A DNA stretch of 64,000 bases from Pyrobaculum oguniense TE7 (GTDB lineage Archaea > Thermoproteota > Thermoprotei > Thermoproteales > Thermoproteaceae): NCBI GenBank assembly GCA_000247545.1, contig CP003316.1, positions 343,233 to 407,232 of the forward strand, read 5' to 3'. Positions 1 through 9,533 of this stretch are shown here, in pieces (within the stretch, counting starts at the first letter, position 1; each line of letters opens with the position of its first letter). The notes under the pieces were generated by a model. The model was not told the origin of the DNA and made no database searches. It saw only the letters and a program-made list of their open reading frames with translations. Position numbers and translations under genes: made by a program.

Positions 1-1104
1 GGCGTGTTGTGGTCGGGGGCAACGCCCGAGGTCTTGGAGTTATCCCGCATGTTGTACGCCCCTATCGTGTCGACGTTGCCGGGCAAGGCGGCGGTACCTC
101 ACGATTATCCCCTCTACATGGGCCCAGCAGGGATGCACGGAAGAGCTGAGGCAGATGCCGCGTTGGCGAACGCAGATGTTATACTCGCAGTAGGCACGAG
201 ATTCAGCGATAGAACATGGGGCAGGTTTAAAGAACTCCAGGAAAATGTGAAGAACGGAAAGGTAAAACTGATACACATAGACGCAGATAGAAGCGAGATT
301 GGGAAAAACGTAAAGCCAACAATAGGCGTCATCGCGGATGCCAAGGAGGCGCTGAGGACGCTACTCAAATTTGTGGACGCCAGCGCCCAAAGAGATGGAA
401 AATTCGTAACTTGGCTACTGGAAATAAGGAAGAAGTACGAAGAAGTAATGTCAAAAATAGCCGACTCGTCTAAGGCCTTTCACCCCTGGCGTGTGCTTAA
501 AGTACTGAGGAGGGCCGCGCCGAGGAACACCATCACAACGACGGGCGTTGGGAGCCACCAGATGTGGGCGGAGGTGGCATGGGAAGTATACGAGCCCGGC
601 ACCTTCATCACTTCGGCTGGCCTCGGCACCATGGGCTTCGGCGTGCCGGCAGCACTGGGGGCAAAACTGGCGGATCCCACAAGGCCGGTTCTGTGCATAG
701 ACGGCGACGGCTCGTTCCAAATGACCATGAATAACCTAGCCCTAGTGAGGGAGTACAACCTGCCCATCGTGGTGGCTGTCTTCGATAATAGAGCCTTGCA
801 ACTGGTAAAACAGTGGCAGATATACCTCTATAGGCGGAGGATTATAGCCACGGAGTTCGGCAAAATGCCCGACTTCATGAAAATAGCTGAGGCATACGAC
901 ATAGAGGGAATAAAGCCGGAGAGCTACGACCAGCTGGAGAAGGCCGTGGCTAAGGCCCTGAGAAATAACGAGGCGCTGATAGTGGACTTGACGATTGACA
1001 GCGAAGAGGACATAGTGCTACCATGGGTTAAGCCAGGCGATTGGCTTACCTCGGCGATACTCCCAGAAGGGATGAACACCCCGCTGACATATGTGGAGAA
1101 TTAG
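1..1104 (+). CDS. ilvB: acetolactate synthase large subunit, 5' end outside window
   Basis: Thiamine diphosphate enzyme of the first common step of valine, leucine and isoleucine synthesis. The frame is open from base 1, so the N-terminal pyrimidine-binding domain lies before the window. What remains is the central domain (GTRFSDR near residue 65) and the C-terminal TPP domain with the GDGSFQMT motif near residue 235, followed by the NNLALVREY and VFDN segments typical of acetolactate synthase. The gene overlaps ilvN by 14 bases and leads the ilvBNCE operon. The family relation to oxalyl-CoA decarboxylases and other TPP enzymes is settled by the ilvN-ilvC-ilvE context. Confidence 0.93.
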   Translation, partial: GVLWSGATPEVLELSRMLYAPIVSTLPGKAAVPHDYPLYMGPAGMHGRAEADAALANADVILAVGTRFSDRTWGRFKELQENVKNGKVKLIHIDADRSEIGKNVKPTIGVIADAKEALRTLLKFVDASAQRDGKFVTWLLEIRKKYEEVMSKIADSSKAFHPWRVLKVLRRAAPRNTITTTGVGSHQMWAEVAWEVYEPGTFITSAGLGTMGFGVPAALGAKLADPTRPVLCIDGDGSFQMTMNNLALVREYNLPIVVAVFDNRALQLVKQWQIYLYRRRIIATEFGKMPDFMKIAEAYDIEGIKPESYDQLEKAVAKALRNNEALIVDLTIDSEEDIVLPWVKPGDWLTSAILPEGMNTPLTYVEN

Positions 1105-1327
1105 TGCTATCCTCCCAAAATCGCTCGACGGGCTGGGGCGACTTGTGGCAATTACGAGACGCGCCAAGGTGGAGGTGCTGAAAATGACAGTCACCACCAA
1201 CGATATGAGGACTTACAACGTAGTTCTTGAAATCAGAGGAGAGCCAGACGAAGTGAACTGGCTTGTAGCAAAGCTTGATAAGTTACCAGAGATTCTTTCG
1301 ATTGAACAGATAAATATAGGCCCCTGA
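1091..1327 (+). CDS. ilvN: acetolactate synthase small (regulatory) subunit
   Basis: A 78-residue ACT-domain protein, the regulatory partner of acetolactate synthase. The beta-alpha-beta ACT pattern is visible: an early strand with a GLGRLV loop, a basic helix, then strands around YNVVLEIRG and the end ILSIEQI. It is about half the length of bacterial IlvN (around 160 residues) because the second domain is missing, which is common in Thermoproteales. The ATG lies inside the end of ilvB, so the two are translationally coupled. Feedback control by valine is known for the family and is inferred here. Confidence 0.85.
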   Translation: MWRISAILPKSLDGLGRLVAITRRAKVEVLKMTVTTNDMRTYNVVLEIRGEPDEVNWLVAKLDKLPEILSIEQINIGP

Positions 1328-3236
<1,909 letters not shown>

Positions 3237-3240
<4 letters not shown>

Positions 3241-3689
3241 TCTATAAATACTGTGGAGCCGGCGTACTTTGCCTCCCTCAGCGCCTTTCTTCTCCTGGCC
3301 AACTTCACGGCGGCCTCGACGGCACGCCTCGCATATTCCTCAACCCTCTCTAAGGCCTGTATCCTGTTAGCACCTGGGCCAATGATGCCCAGCGTAATGG
3401 GCTTCCCCGACTCTACGGAGATGTCTAATATTTTCCTCGCGGCTTGATGCGCCACTACCTCGTCGTGTTTCGTTGCCCCTTGTATCACCGCACCTAGCGT
3501 GACAACCGCATCCACCTCCTCTTTAGCCACAAGCTCTCTGAGCAAGGTGGGAATGTCGTAGACGCCTGGCACTTTTACGACGTAAGTCACCTCAGCGCCT
3601 AGGAACTTCGCATGCTCAAGCGCTTTTTGTAACATCAGTTGGGTAACGTCGTAGTTGAACTCGGAGACTACTAAAGCTATTCTTACCAT
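3237..3689 (-). CDS. ribH: 6,7-dimethyl-8-ribityllumazine synthase
   Basis: Riboflavin pathway enzyme that condenses 5-amino-6-ribitylaminouracil with dihydroxybutanone phosphate. The 150-residue length and motifs fit: SEFNYDVTQ at the N-terminus, VPGVYDIP near residue 43, and [14 protein letters not shown] with the proton-transferring His. No other riboflavin gene is adjacent. A TATA-like run lies upstream on the minus strand around 3708-3716. The family forms pentamers or 60-mers; nothing in the sequence decides which. Confidence 0.95.
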
Positions 3690-3742
3690 GCGGCGGCAAT
3701 CGCAATGACTTATAAATATACCGCCTAGGGCTCTTATTGAAT

Positions 3743-3757
3743 GTTTAAATATACTCG
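3743..3757 (+). promoter_or_regulatory. TATA-like promoter of the winged-helix gene
   Basis: An AT run containing tttaaata is centred about 24 bases before the ATG at 3773, the spacing of leaderless archaeal promoters. Confidence 0.55.
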
Positions 3758-3772
3758 AATTTATGTAGATTC

Positions 3773-3961
3773 ATGCCCTCAGGGGTTAAGAACAAGATAT
3801 ATGACCATCTTCTCCAGAATAAAGGTAAAGAATTTACAGCAGAGGAAATCGCCAGCGCCGTCGGCATTGAGAAAGTAGCCGTGGTTAAAGCACAGCTCAC
3901 TAGGCTTATCAGAGAAGGGAAAGTGGAGAAAACCGCTGACGGGCGTTATAGAGCTAAATAA
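3773..3961 (+). CDS. small winged-helix DNA-binding protein
   Basis: A 62-residue protein that is a single helix-turn-helix/winged-helix domain: helix (KIYDHLLQ), recognition region (TAEEIASAVG and VAVVKAQLTRLIREGKV) and a wing (KTADGRYRAK). It is probably a DNA-binding regulator or nucleoid-associated protein. It has its own leaderless promoter and is followed 34 bases later by the isoprenyl diphosphate synthase gene. Target and effector are unknown. Confidence 0.78.
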   Translation: MPSGVKNKIYDHLLQNKGKEFTAEEIASAVGIEKVAVVKAQLTRLIREGKVEKTADGRYRAK

Positions 3962-3995
3962 CATAAGCATAAAAACATCAATCTTTTTCAAGAAC

Positions 3996-4787
3996 GTGTA
4001 TATTCTGCCGCGTGATGTATTAGTGGCGCTGGAGCGCGTGGTCGCCGATCTGCAAGAAGTTGGCAGAGACATCAAGCCGGAGTCGCTGAGAGGAGCCACG
4101 CGATATTATATCGAAAAACCGGGCAAGATGTTGAGACCCATCTTACTTCTCACATTTTCTTACAGCCTAGACAGGAGGTCGTTAATGGATCCGCGGGTGT
4201 TACAAGCAGCTACGATAGTAGAACTACTACACATAGTATCTCTTCTACAAGACGACGTGATGGACAAACACGACGAAAGAAGAGGGGCTAAAACTCCCCG
4301 CGTAATTTACGGAGATGAGAGGACTGTGCTGGCAAGCGACTGGCTTATCGCAGAGTCGATAAAGCGAGCCGTAAAGTTGGGAGAAGAAGTAGTGGAGTAC
4401 CTCGCCGACGTGGCCCAGAGGCTATCCATGGGCCAAGCCCTCGACTTAGAGGGAGAGCGGGAAAAGGCTGCGGAGCTGAAAACCGCCCCGCTTATAGAGG
4501 CTACGCTGGTCTTACCGGCGCTTCTGTTAAAGCGGAGAGATGTGTTAGAGCTAGCCAAGAGACTAGGCGCCTCCCTAGGCGTCCTCTACCAGTATTCCGA
4601 TGACATGAGCGATGAGGGAGAGCGGCGGGATAAAACAGCTGAGGTAACTGCCGAGGTGAAAAACGTGCTTGCCAAAATGCGCGAAGTAATAGGGGAGGCG
4701 TTCACGCCCTTTGAAAACCTTGTAAACGAGATATTAAAAAGGGCACTCCAAGCATCTCTCACAGTCGCGAGGAGTTTTATACCATAG
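3996..4787 (+). CDS. isoprenyl diphosphate synthase (GGPP/FPP synthase family)
   Basis: Trans-prenyltransferase that makes lipid precursors. The first aspartate-rich motif DDVMDKHDERRG is intact near residue 90. The second motif reads YSDDMSDEGERR near residue 203, so it keeps DDxxD but not the usual family context. At 263 residues it is about 60 shorter than common archaeal GGPP synthases, mainly at the C-terminus. GTG start; no better start is seen. Product chain length cannot be read from the sequence. It could be a second prenyl synthase with a changed product, or a shortened main GGPP synthase. Confidence 0.8.
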   Translation: MYILPRDVLVALERVVADLQEVGRDIKPESLRGATRYYIEKPGKMLRPILLLTFSYSLDRRSLMDPRVLQAATIVELLHIVSLLQDDVMDKHDERRGAKTPRVIYGDERTVLASDWLIAESIKRAVKLGEEVVEYLADVAQRLSMGQALDLEGEREKAAELKTAPLIEATLVLPALLLKRRDVLELAKRLGASLGVLYQYSDDMSDEGERRDKTAEVTAEVKNVLAKMREVIGEAFTPFENLVNEILKRALQASLTVARSFIP

Positions 4788-4796
4788 CCAAGACGT

Positions 4797-4852
4797 GGTC
4801 GTGATGAGGCTAGACTAAGCCGAGAGATGACGTGGCGTGAAAGGGCTGAGGT
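4797..4852 (+). ncRNA. possible box C/D sRNA overlapping the NTPase start
   Basis: C box GTGATGA at 4801-4807, a 12-base guide, then CCGA (D'-like) at 4820-4823, a weak C' GAGATGA at 4824-4830 and CTGA at 4846-4849. The first half has the right geometry. The second half does not: there is no spacer between D' and C', and the guide is 15 bases. It would overlap the first codons of the NTPase. It is weaker than the four other C/D genes in this window. Confidence 0.3.
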
Positions 4853-5345
4853 TAGAATCGGCATCTCCGGCATGCCCGGCGTAGGCAAGACTACGCTAGT
4901 GCTTAAAGTCGCCGAGCTGGCGGCTAAAAAGCTACGTGTCTGCGGATTTGTAACCCAGGAAGTCAAAGAGAGGGGGGTACGCATAGGTTTTGACGTAGTT
5001 GATATAGCCAGTGGAAGACGGACACCACTTGCTAGGGTGGGTACAGGGGAGCCCTCTGTGGGTAAGTATGTCGTATTTTTAGGCGCTTGTTCTACAATAA
5101 GCGAGGCGCTACGTGGTACCTGCGACTTGTTGATTGTCGACGAGATAGGCGCGATGGAGTTTAAATGTCCTGGTTTTGGTTCAGAACTAGAAAGAGCTGT
5201 GTACAACTCACCCAAGGTATTGGCTGTGGTGCATAGGAATTACACAAACTTGGCTAAGAGCCTTGGATTTGAAATCTTGTGGCTCACTAGAGATAACTGG
5301 AGTACTATATACAACCAAGTCGTGCACCGCCTAGGTCTTGCCTAG
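4827..5345 (+). CDS. THEP1-type nucleoside-triphosphatase
   Basis: P-loop NTPase of the THEP1 family (172 residues). Walker A is GMPGVGKTT near residues 15-23, Walker [12 protein letters not shown] near residue 108, and the family pattern [17 protein letters not shown] follows Walker A. Members hydrolyse NTPs slowly and may act on RNA or nucleotides; the cellular role is not established. The 3' end overlaps the convergent GTPase gene by 15 bases. The start could be slightly downstream, because the first codons overlap a possible C/D sRNA. Confidence 0.85.
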   Translation: MTWRERAEVRIGISGMPGVGKTTLVLKVAELAAKKLRVCGFVTQEVKERGVRIGFDVVDIASGRRTPLARVGTGEPSVGKYVVFLGACSTISEALRGTCDLLIVDEIGAMEFKCPGFGSELERAVYNSPKVLAVVHRNYTNLAKSLGFEILWLTRDNWSTIYNQVVHRLGLA

Positions 5346-5816
5346 TAAAATCCCTATAAACACTTCAGGGGGATCTCTAGCCGCGGATATATAGTACACT
5401 TCCGAGGCGCCGATAGCCCGCGCTACTTCATCCGCCTCTACGTAGAATCCCACCTCTTCGGCCAAGTCCTTTTTATTACCAACCACAACAATCTCTCTAG
5501 CTCCCTGTGAGCCTCTATCTGTGAAGATGTTGTGCAATTCAGCAATTGCCTGGAGACTCTCGTGACTTGTCATGTCGTACATGTAGATAAGTCGATCTAC
5601 CACCGGGATTTTAAACGAGGCAAACCTCATGGCAACTTCATAGACTCTTTGGCCGGGCACATCTATTAGGTCCACTTCCAAATCGCCGATGTAGAGTCTA
5701 TAGTAGCTAGGTTTTAAGGTGAGTACAGGCACGTCGGAAAGGCCCAACAACCTGTAGGCAAAAGTGGTCTTGCCGACGCCGCCGACGCCAAGCAATGCCA
5801 CGACTCTCCTATACAT
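5331..5816 (-). CDS. small Ras-like GTPase
   Basis: A 161-residue single-domain GTPase of the archaeal Arf/Rag/Ras-like group. G1 is GVGGVGKT near residue 9, G3 DVPGQ near residue 48, G4 NKKD near residue 113 and G5 SAA near residue 143. I start at the ATG at 5816 because the upstream open frame is a run of hydrophobic codons with no homology to GTPases. No membrane anchor is seen. It may pair with a Roadblock protein, but none is adjacent. Confidence 0.82.
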   Translation of the reverse strand: MYRRVVALLGVGGVGKTTFAYRLLGLSDVPVLTLKPSYYRLYIGDLEVDLIDVPGQRVYEVAMRFASFKIPVVDRLIYMYDMTSHESLQAIAELHNIFTDRGSQGAREIVVVGNKKDLAEEVGFYVEADEVARAIGASEVYYISAARDPPEVFIGILLGKT

Positions 5817-6008
5817 CACCAAGCATAGAGATGTCACTAAAGAAAAATTTAGCCCACGTAGCATGGTTGAGAAAGGTCTAGAAGAGCATAGAATATACAG
5901 AAAGAGAAATACTAAATAAATTATAAAAAGAATAAACACCGCTATTCCAATAGTAATTTTATTAACATAGCTCTTTAATAATATACAGTATCTAAATTAA
6001 ACAAAACA

Positions 6009-6016
6009 TTTAAATA
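6009..6016 (+). promoter_or_regulatory. TATA box of the CC1-like gene
   Basis: The run tttaaata is centred 24 bases before the ATG at 6037, implying a leaderless transcript. A strong promoter fits an abundant chromatin protein. Confidence 0.6.
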
Positions 6017-6036
6017 CCGGCACGTATCTTGGACTC

Positions 6037-6210
6037 ATGTCCAAGAAACAGAAGCTAAAGTTCTATGATATAAAGGCGAAGCAGGCGTTTGAGACTGATC
6101 AGTATGAGGTTGTGGAGAAGCAGACTGCGCGTGGGCCGATGATGTTTGCTGTGGCTAAGTCTCCGTACACCGGCATCAAAGTATACAGGTTGCTAGGCAA
6201 GAAGAAATAA
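6037..6210 (+). CDS. small basic protein, probable crenarchaeal chromatin protein CC1
   Basis: A 57-residue lysine-rich protein starting MSKKQKLKFYDIKAKQ and containing AKSPYTG and a basic YRLLGKKK end. Size, charge and pattern match what I recall of CC1, the 6-kDa single- and double-stranded DNA-binding protein of Thermoproteus and Pyrobaculum, lineages that lack a classical SSB. It stands alone behind a well-spaced TATA box, and a pyrimidine-rich tract follows the stop. The assignment rests on pattern memory without alignment; the alternative is another small nucleic-acid-binding protein. Confidence 0.68.
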   Translation: MSKKQKLKFYDIKAKQAFETDQYEVVEKQTARGPMMFAVAKSPYTGIKVYRLLGKKK

Positions 6211-6227
6211 CCACAAAAACAACCCAA

Positions 6228-6246
6228 TTTTTTCCTTTCTCTTTTT
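6228..6246 (+). terminator. pyrimidine-rich transcription stop after the CC1-like gene
   Basis: A T-rich tract (tttttt, then cctttctcttttt) directly follows the gene. Archaeal termination at T-tracts is established knowledge; use of this site is inferred. Confidence 0.4.
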
Positions 6247-7246
6247 ACCATCTCAATATAGCTGCAACTCCTCCCATTGCTCTAAGCCCAACGCCTATTT
6301 CTGTATCTTCTCGAATTATGAAGATCTTGCTACGGCTTTTATACGCGCGGGATATAATAGCCCAGGCCTCTCCCGGGTTTTCTTTTATGAAAGAATCAAG
6401 CACCAGCAACGCGTCAATGCGCCCAGCAGAGGCTGCCTCCTCAACATCCTTAGGTCCCGTCGCCACCCTCTCGCTGTTCGTAGCTAATAGTTGCAGAAGT
6501 TTTTCATATGCTGAGAAGCCCATCTCGGCCTTAAACGCGTCGTAGAGCCCTCTTCTCACGAATTCGTACACTCCGGCTAGGCCGCCAGAGCTCTGCGGGA
6601 TGCGGTCTCCGTGTACGTATCTCGCAACTTGTTCCAAGATAATTTGGGGGCCTGCGAACACGACCTTGTCTGGGTTGTAGCGGCGCCTCAGGTTCTCCAT
6701 TGCCTTTCCCACCGCGGCTAGAAATTCGTCTAATAGGCTACCCTTCTCACCACCTCTCCTGGCGTCGTTGCGTAGAAAATACAATACCTCTACTCCCAAC
6801 GCCGTCACGTAGGCAAAGGCCGCCTCCTCGTCGTCTACAGACACCAGGAGAATCCTCGGCAGTATGCCCTTGGCCATCTCCAACACGCCTTCGGCCGCCT
6901 CTAGAGCCTCCTCGTCTGCCTTTTCGATCTCGACCTCCCTCCCAGCGACTATGTCAAAGGTGTGCCTCCTCCCCTTGACGCCCTCTATGCCCTCCTCGAC
7001 CTCCACCACAGGCCCCCTCACTCTCAAGCTACCGCGGAACTTGTGGTACTCCAACGCCTCGACCTTAATGCCAAGAAACATTTTAACCCGCTCTCCCTCC
7101 TTCGTGCCGTCCGGTTTGTACTCCCTCACAGTCCACCCTCTCACCACGTCGCCGACATCTATTAGGAGGTAGAGAAAGTAGAGGTCCTCTTCCCTCTCAG
7201 GCGTGACTCTTACAATACGCCGCCTCTTGTCAACCTCGTATCTCAC
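6245..7246 (-). CDS. pelA: pelota/Dom34 ribosome rescue factor
   Basis: A release-factor-like protein that, with an ABCE1 partner, splits stalled ribosomes. It has the three-domain pelota order: N-terminal Sm-like domain (RRRIVRVTPEREEDLYFLY), a central domain from about residue 125 (PRILLVSVDDEEAAFAYV) and a C-terminal eL30-like domain (IDALLVLDS). There is no GGQ motif, as expected for pelota. I start at GTG 7246 because a GGGGG-containing Shine-Dalgarno-like stretch lies just upstream and the longer reading frame adds about 45 unrelated residues. Length is 333, normal for archaea. Confidence 0.92.
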   Translation of the reverse strand: MRYEVDKRRRIVRVTPEREEDLYFLYLLIDVGDVVRGWTVREYKPDGTKEGERVKMFLGIKVEALEYHKFRGSLRVRGPVVEVEEGIEGVKGRRHTFDIVAGREVEIEKADEEALEAAEGVLEMAKGILPRILLVSVDDEEAAFAYVTALGVEVLYFLRNDARRGGEKGSLLDEFLAAVGKAMENLRRRYNPDKVVFAGPQIILEQVARYVHGDRIPQSSGGLAGVYEFVRRGLYDAFKAEMGFSAYEKLLQLLATNSERVATGPKDVEEAASAGRIDALLVLDSFIKENPGEAWAIISRAYKSRSKIFIIREDTEIGVGLRAMGGVAAILRW

Positions 7247-7271
7247 TTTTAACCCCCAAGTCCGGCGGTAT

Positions 7272-7330
7272 ATATAGTGATGACCCCGACCAAAAACGAG
7301 GGGTGAAGACGCGGCAGCTGTCTGATATGC
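7272..7330 (+). ncRNA. box C/D guide sRNA
   Basis: C box GTGATGA (7277-7283), 12-base guide, D'-like ACGA (7296-7299), 3-base spacer, C' GTGAAGA (7303-7309), 12-base guide, D box CTGA (7322-7325). The 12-4-3-7-12-4 layout is typical for archaeal 2'-O-methylation guides bound by L7Ae, Nop5 and fibrillarin. Only D' is degenerate. The complement of the D guide, ACAGCTGCCGCG, resembles the conserved 530 loop of 16S rRNA apart from a central base; that target is inference. It lies between divergent pelota and a small gene. Confidence 0.8.
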
Positions 7331-7334
7331 GAAA

Positions 7335-7345
7335 GATTTATATAC
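7335..7345 (+). promoter_or_regulatory. TATA box of the 51-residue gene
   Basis: gatttatatac is centred about 25 bases before the ATG at 7365, consistent with leaderless transcription. Confidence 0.5.
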
Positions 7346-7364
7346 TGTAGTATTTAGGCAAACA

Positions 7365-7520
7365 ATGAAGCTAAACACGTCTCTGGTCGAAGAATTGACG
7401 AGACTGACAAACCTATTCTACGAACACGGCTACATAGAAGTGGCTAGGATGCTAGAACAGGCGAGGACTTTGGCACTACAAAAAGAAAGAGAGGCGCTAA
7501 TCCCCCCAGCTACTGACTGA
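7365..7520 (+). CDS. small hypothetical protein, 51 residues
   Basis: An ATG with a TATA box 25 bases upstream opens a 51-residue frame that is largely one amphipathic helix (SLVEELTRLTNLFYEHGYIE, then ARMLEQARTLALQKEREAL). No known domain is recognised. It overlaps the 3' end of the Dsb-like gene on the other strand by 11 bases. Good promoter spacing and charged heptad-like composition argue for a real gene. Confidence 0.6.
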   Translation: MKLNTSLVEELTRLTNLFYEHGYIEVARMLEQARTLALQKEREALIPPATD

Positions 7521-8136
7521 TAAGAGAGGCTACGCGGTCTACCTGGGCGCCTACAACAACTTCAATAGTCCCGTTTTTTATTATGATAAAGGTGGGGGTG
7601 CCCAACTGTGTTATCCTTACGCCTTTTTGGGCCAGATACCGCACCAAGGCCCTCGCAGCGTTTTCAAAGTCGGTTGCGCTAGGCGCGTCGTTGCATCTGT
7701 ACTGTTGCAGGAGTTGCAACTGCTTCCCAGTGTCCTGAGGATCGTAGGCCTCGTACAGCCGCGTTATCAAATCGAGGGTCTTGTTGCCAAGTTGCCTGTA
7801 CGCGCAGTGCAAGTATTGGTGTGCCAACAGAGCGTCGGGGTGCACTATGAGGTCTAGAAAGATTAGCCTCAGCTTTCCCTCCCCAACTAGTTTTTTGTAC
7901 AGCGGGTCCAGCTGTATGTGCGCCCACGCGCAGTAGGGACAGTGTAGGTCGAACAGCTCGATAACGGTTACCGGCGCGTTGGGGTTTCCAAAAGACATGG
8001 CCCATGTAGGTAGAGGTAACTCGCCAAGTTGCGATGGCGTTTGCACGGAAGGAGGCCCTAAACGCGTATATACAATCGCGATAGATAACAAAACAAACAC
8101 AGCAATGGCCACCGTAAATATAATGGTAGGTCTCAT
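7510..8136 (-). CDS. membrane-anchored DsbA-like thiol-disulfide oxidoreductase
   Basis: Thioredoxin-fold protein with an N-terminal signal anchor (hydrophobic residues 4-22) and a CPYC active site at about residues 66-69, followed by a helical insertion with two further Cys and the cis-Pro loop GTPTF near residue 186. It probably forms or isomerises disulfides outside the membrane; disulfide-rich proteins are known in Pyrobaculum. The ATG at 8136 is preferred over one 13 codons upstream because an AT-rich promoter (8153-8165) sits about 24 bases before it. A second Dsb-like protein, without an anchor, is at 44832. Confidence 0.85.
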   Translation of the reverse strand: MRPTIIFTVAIAVFVLLSIAIVYTRLGPPSVQTPSQLGELPLPTWAMSFGNPNAPVTVIELFDLHCPYCAWAHIQLDPLYKKLVGEGKLRLIFLDLIVHPDALLAHQYLHCAYRQLGNKTLDLITRLYEAYDPQDTGKQLQLLQQYRCNDAPSATDFENAARALVRYLAQKGVRITQLGTPTFIIIKNGTIEVVVGAQVDRVASLISQ

Positions 8137-8261
8137 ATGCAGATAGAAATTATGGCTAATTAATCCTTGCTCCATACAATGCCCTTATTTCCTCCCTATG
8201 CGCATTTTACGTAGGCATCGTAGCCACTGTGCCTGCCAATACTTGGTCACCCAATTTGGCA

Positions 8262-8780
8262 TCACGCTTTCTGCTGGCACTGTTCGAGGTAGTTAAAGAG
8301 TCTTAGTATGGAGTCTCTATACCAGTCAACAGGTATTGCCACAAGAGCGCCGAGGTAGTGGCCATATGCCACAACAGATCTCGGAGGAGCCAGTTTAATA
8401 AAGGCGAGGGAAAGCATATCCTCCTCACCATTTACCTTGATCAGTACGCCTCCCTCCACGGCCTCCTCCACCGCCGCCCAAGCCTCTTCGGTTATGTAAC
8501 CTGGCGGGTTGTTGACTCTTATCACCCTCTTGTACAAGCCCAGCCCCTCCACCTTAATCCCCCGCCTTGTCTTTTCGTCCACAGCTACTGAAGTAGGGGC
8601 AAGGCCATATTCGAGAAAATTTCTGGTAACCACATCGCCAACAGTGTAGATATGCCTAATGTCGTAGCTCTCCACGAAATCTCTAACCACCTCGACCGAG
8701 CGTGGGGGATCCCTCCAAACGGTGAGAGGGTAGGGAAACGCGAAGAGGTCACGCCGCCTTGAAAGCTTGTAACACGTCAT
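8262..8780 (-). CDS. GTP-dependent dephospho-CoA kinase (DUF359)
   Basis: A 172-residue DUF359 protein, the archaeal enzyme that phosphorylates dephospho-CoA with GTP in the last step of CoA synthesis. Family patterns seen are IYTVGDVVTRN (near residue 44), VDEKTRRG and the VNGEEDML acidic segment. The start at 8780 overlaps the stop of the upstream hydrolase gene as ATGA; an ATG six codons earlier is less likely. It forms a two-gene operon with the MBL-fold gene. Confidence 0.88.
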   Translation of the reverse strand: MTCYKLSRRRDLFAFPYPLTVWRDPPRSVEVVRDFVESYDIRHIYTVGDVVTRNFLEYGLAPTSVAVDEKTRRGIKVEGLGLYKRVIRVNNPPGYITEEAWAAVEEAVEGGVLIKVNGEEDMLSLAFIKLAPPRSVVAYGHYLGALVAIPVDWYRDSILRLFNYLEQCQQKA

Positions 8781-9484
8781 ATAGGGAGCCTCCCACAAGG
8801 CGTCGGGATTATCAGCGTGACGCTTGGGGGAACCACTGGGGGGTCTACGTAGAAGTGTATCGGCATGAGCATCCGCACACCAGCCCTCTTCGCGATCTCC
8901 ACGGCGTCTGCCGTGGTGCTGTGGCCGACTCTATGCGCCTCCTCCTCTTGCCCTGGGTTTCCCGAGACTTCGTGTATCAACAAGTCGCAACCACGGGCCA
9001 GCTCTACGATGTTGTCAGATGGCGCGGTGTCGGAGCTGTACACCGCACATTTTCCCCCGTGTTCTATCCTCACGGCAAGGGTTTGAACTGGGTGTGAGGT
9101 GGGGGCGAAGGTCAGCTTAGTCTCCCCTATTGTCATAGGCCCGGAGGCCTCCACGAACTCTACATATGGCAAAGAGTTCTCTATCCCCACCAGACGCGCC
9201 AACTCCGCCGCCGCCTCAAGCGTCTCCCGATCGGCGACCACCCTAAGCCTTTTCCCGACTCTTCTGGCCATGAGCATAAAGGTGGGGAGGCCCAGTATGT
9301 GGTCGCCGTGTCTGTGGCTTATAAACACCACGTCGGGCCACGACAAGCCGCACTGCGTCAACCTGGCATATGTGCACTCCCCGGCGTCTAACAATATGCC
9401 CACATCAGTTCTCACATACAGAGATGTGTAGCCAATGTGCGGAGAGGAGATCCACCCCCCGTAGCCTATTGTGTATATCTCCAC
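8777..9484 (-). CDS. metallo-beta-lactamase fold hydrolase, RNase Z-like
   Basis: A 235-residue MBL-fold protein. The metal site motif SHRHGDH is near residue 57, a further His lies at TSHPVQT, Asp at SSDTAPSD, His at HEVSG and the last His at MPIHFY near residue 213. The layout resembles archaeal RNase Z (tRNA 3' processing), but the long flexible exosite arm is not evident, so a related phosphodiesterase is possible. GTG start with a TATA element about 22 bases upstream that is shared with the divergent dehydrogenase gene. Confidence 0.75.
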   Translation of the reverse strand: MEIYTIGYGGWISSPHIGYTSLYVRTDVGILLDAGECTYARLTQCGLSWPDVVFISHRHGDHILGLPTFMLMARRVGKRLRVVADRETLEAAAELARLVGIENSLPYVEFVEASGPMTIGETKLTFAPTSHPVQTLAVRIEHGGKCAVYSSDTAPSDNIVELARGCDLLIHEVSGNPGQEEEAHRVGHSTTADAVEIAKRAGVRMLMPIHFYVDPPVVPPSVTLIIPTPCGRLPI

Positions 9485-9498
9485 TACGCGGTAATGAT

Positions 9499-9510
9499 GT
9501 ATTTTTTAAA
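9499..9510. promoter_or_regulatory. shared palindromic TATA between divergent genes
   Basis: The run ttttttaaaaa lies 22 bases from the minus-strand GTG at 9484 and about 27 bases from the plus-strand ATG at 9534. Both starts fit leaderless transcription from one symmetrical element in a 49-base gap. Confidence 0.5.
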
Positions 9511-9533
9511 AAGCTGTATTCGCCAAACCCCCT

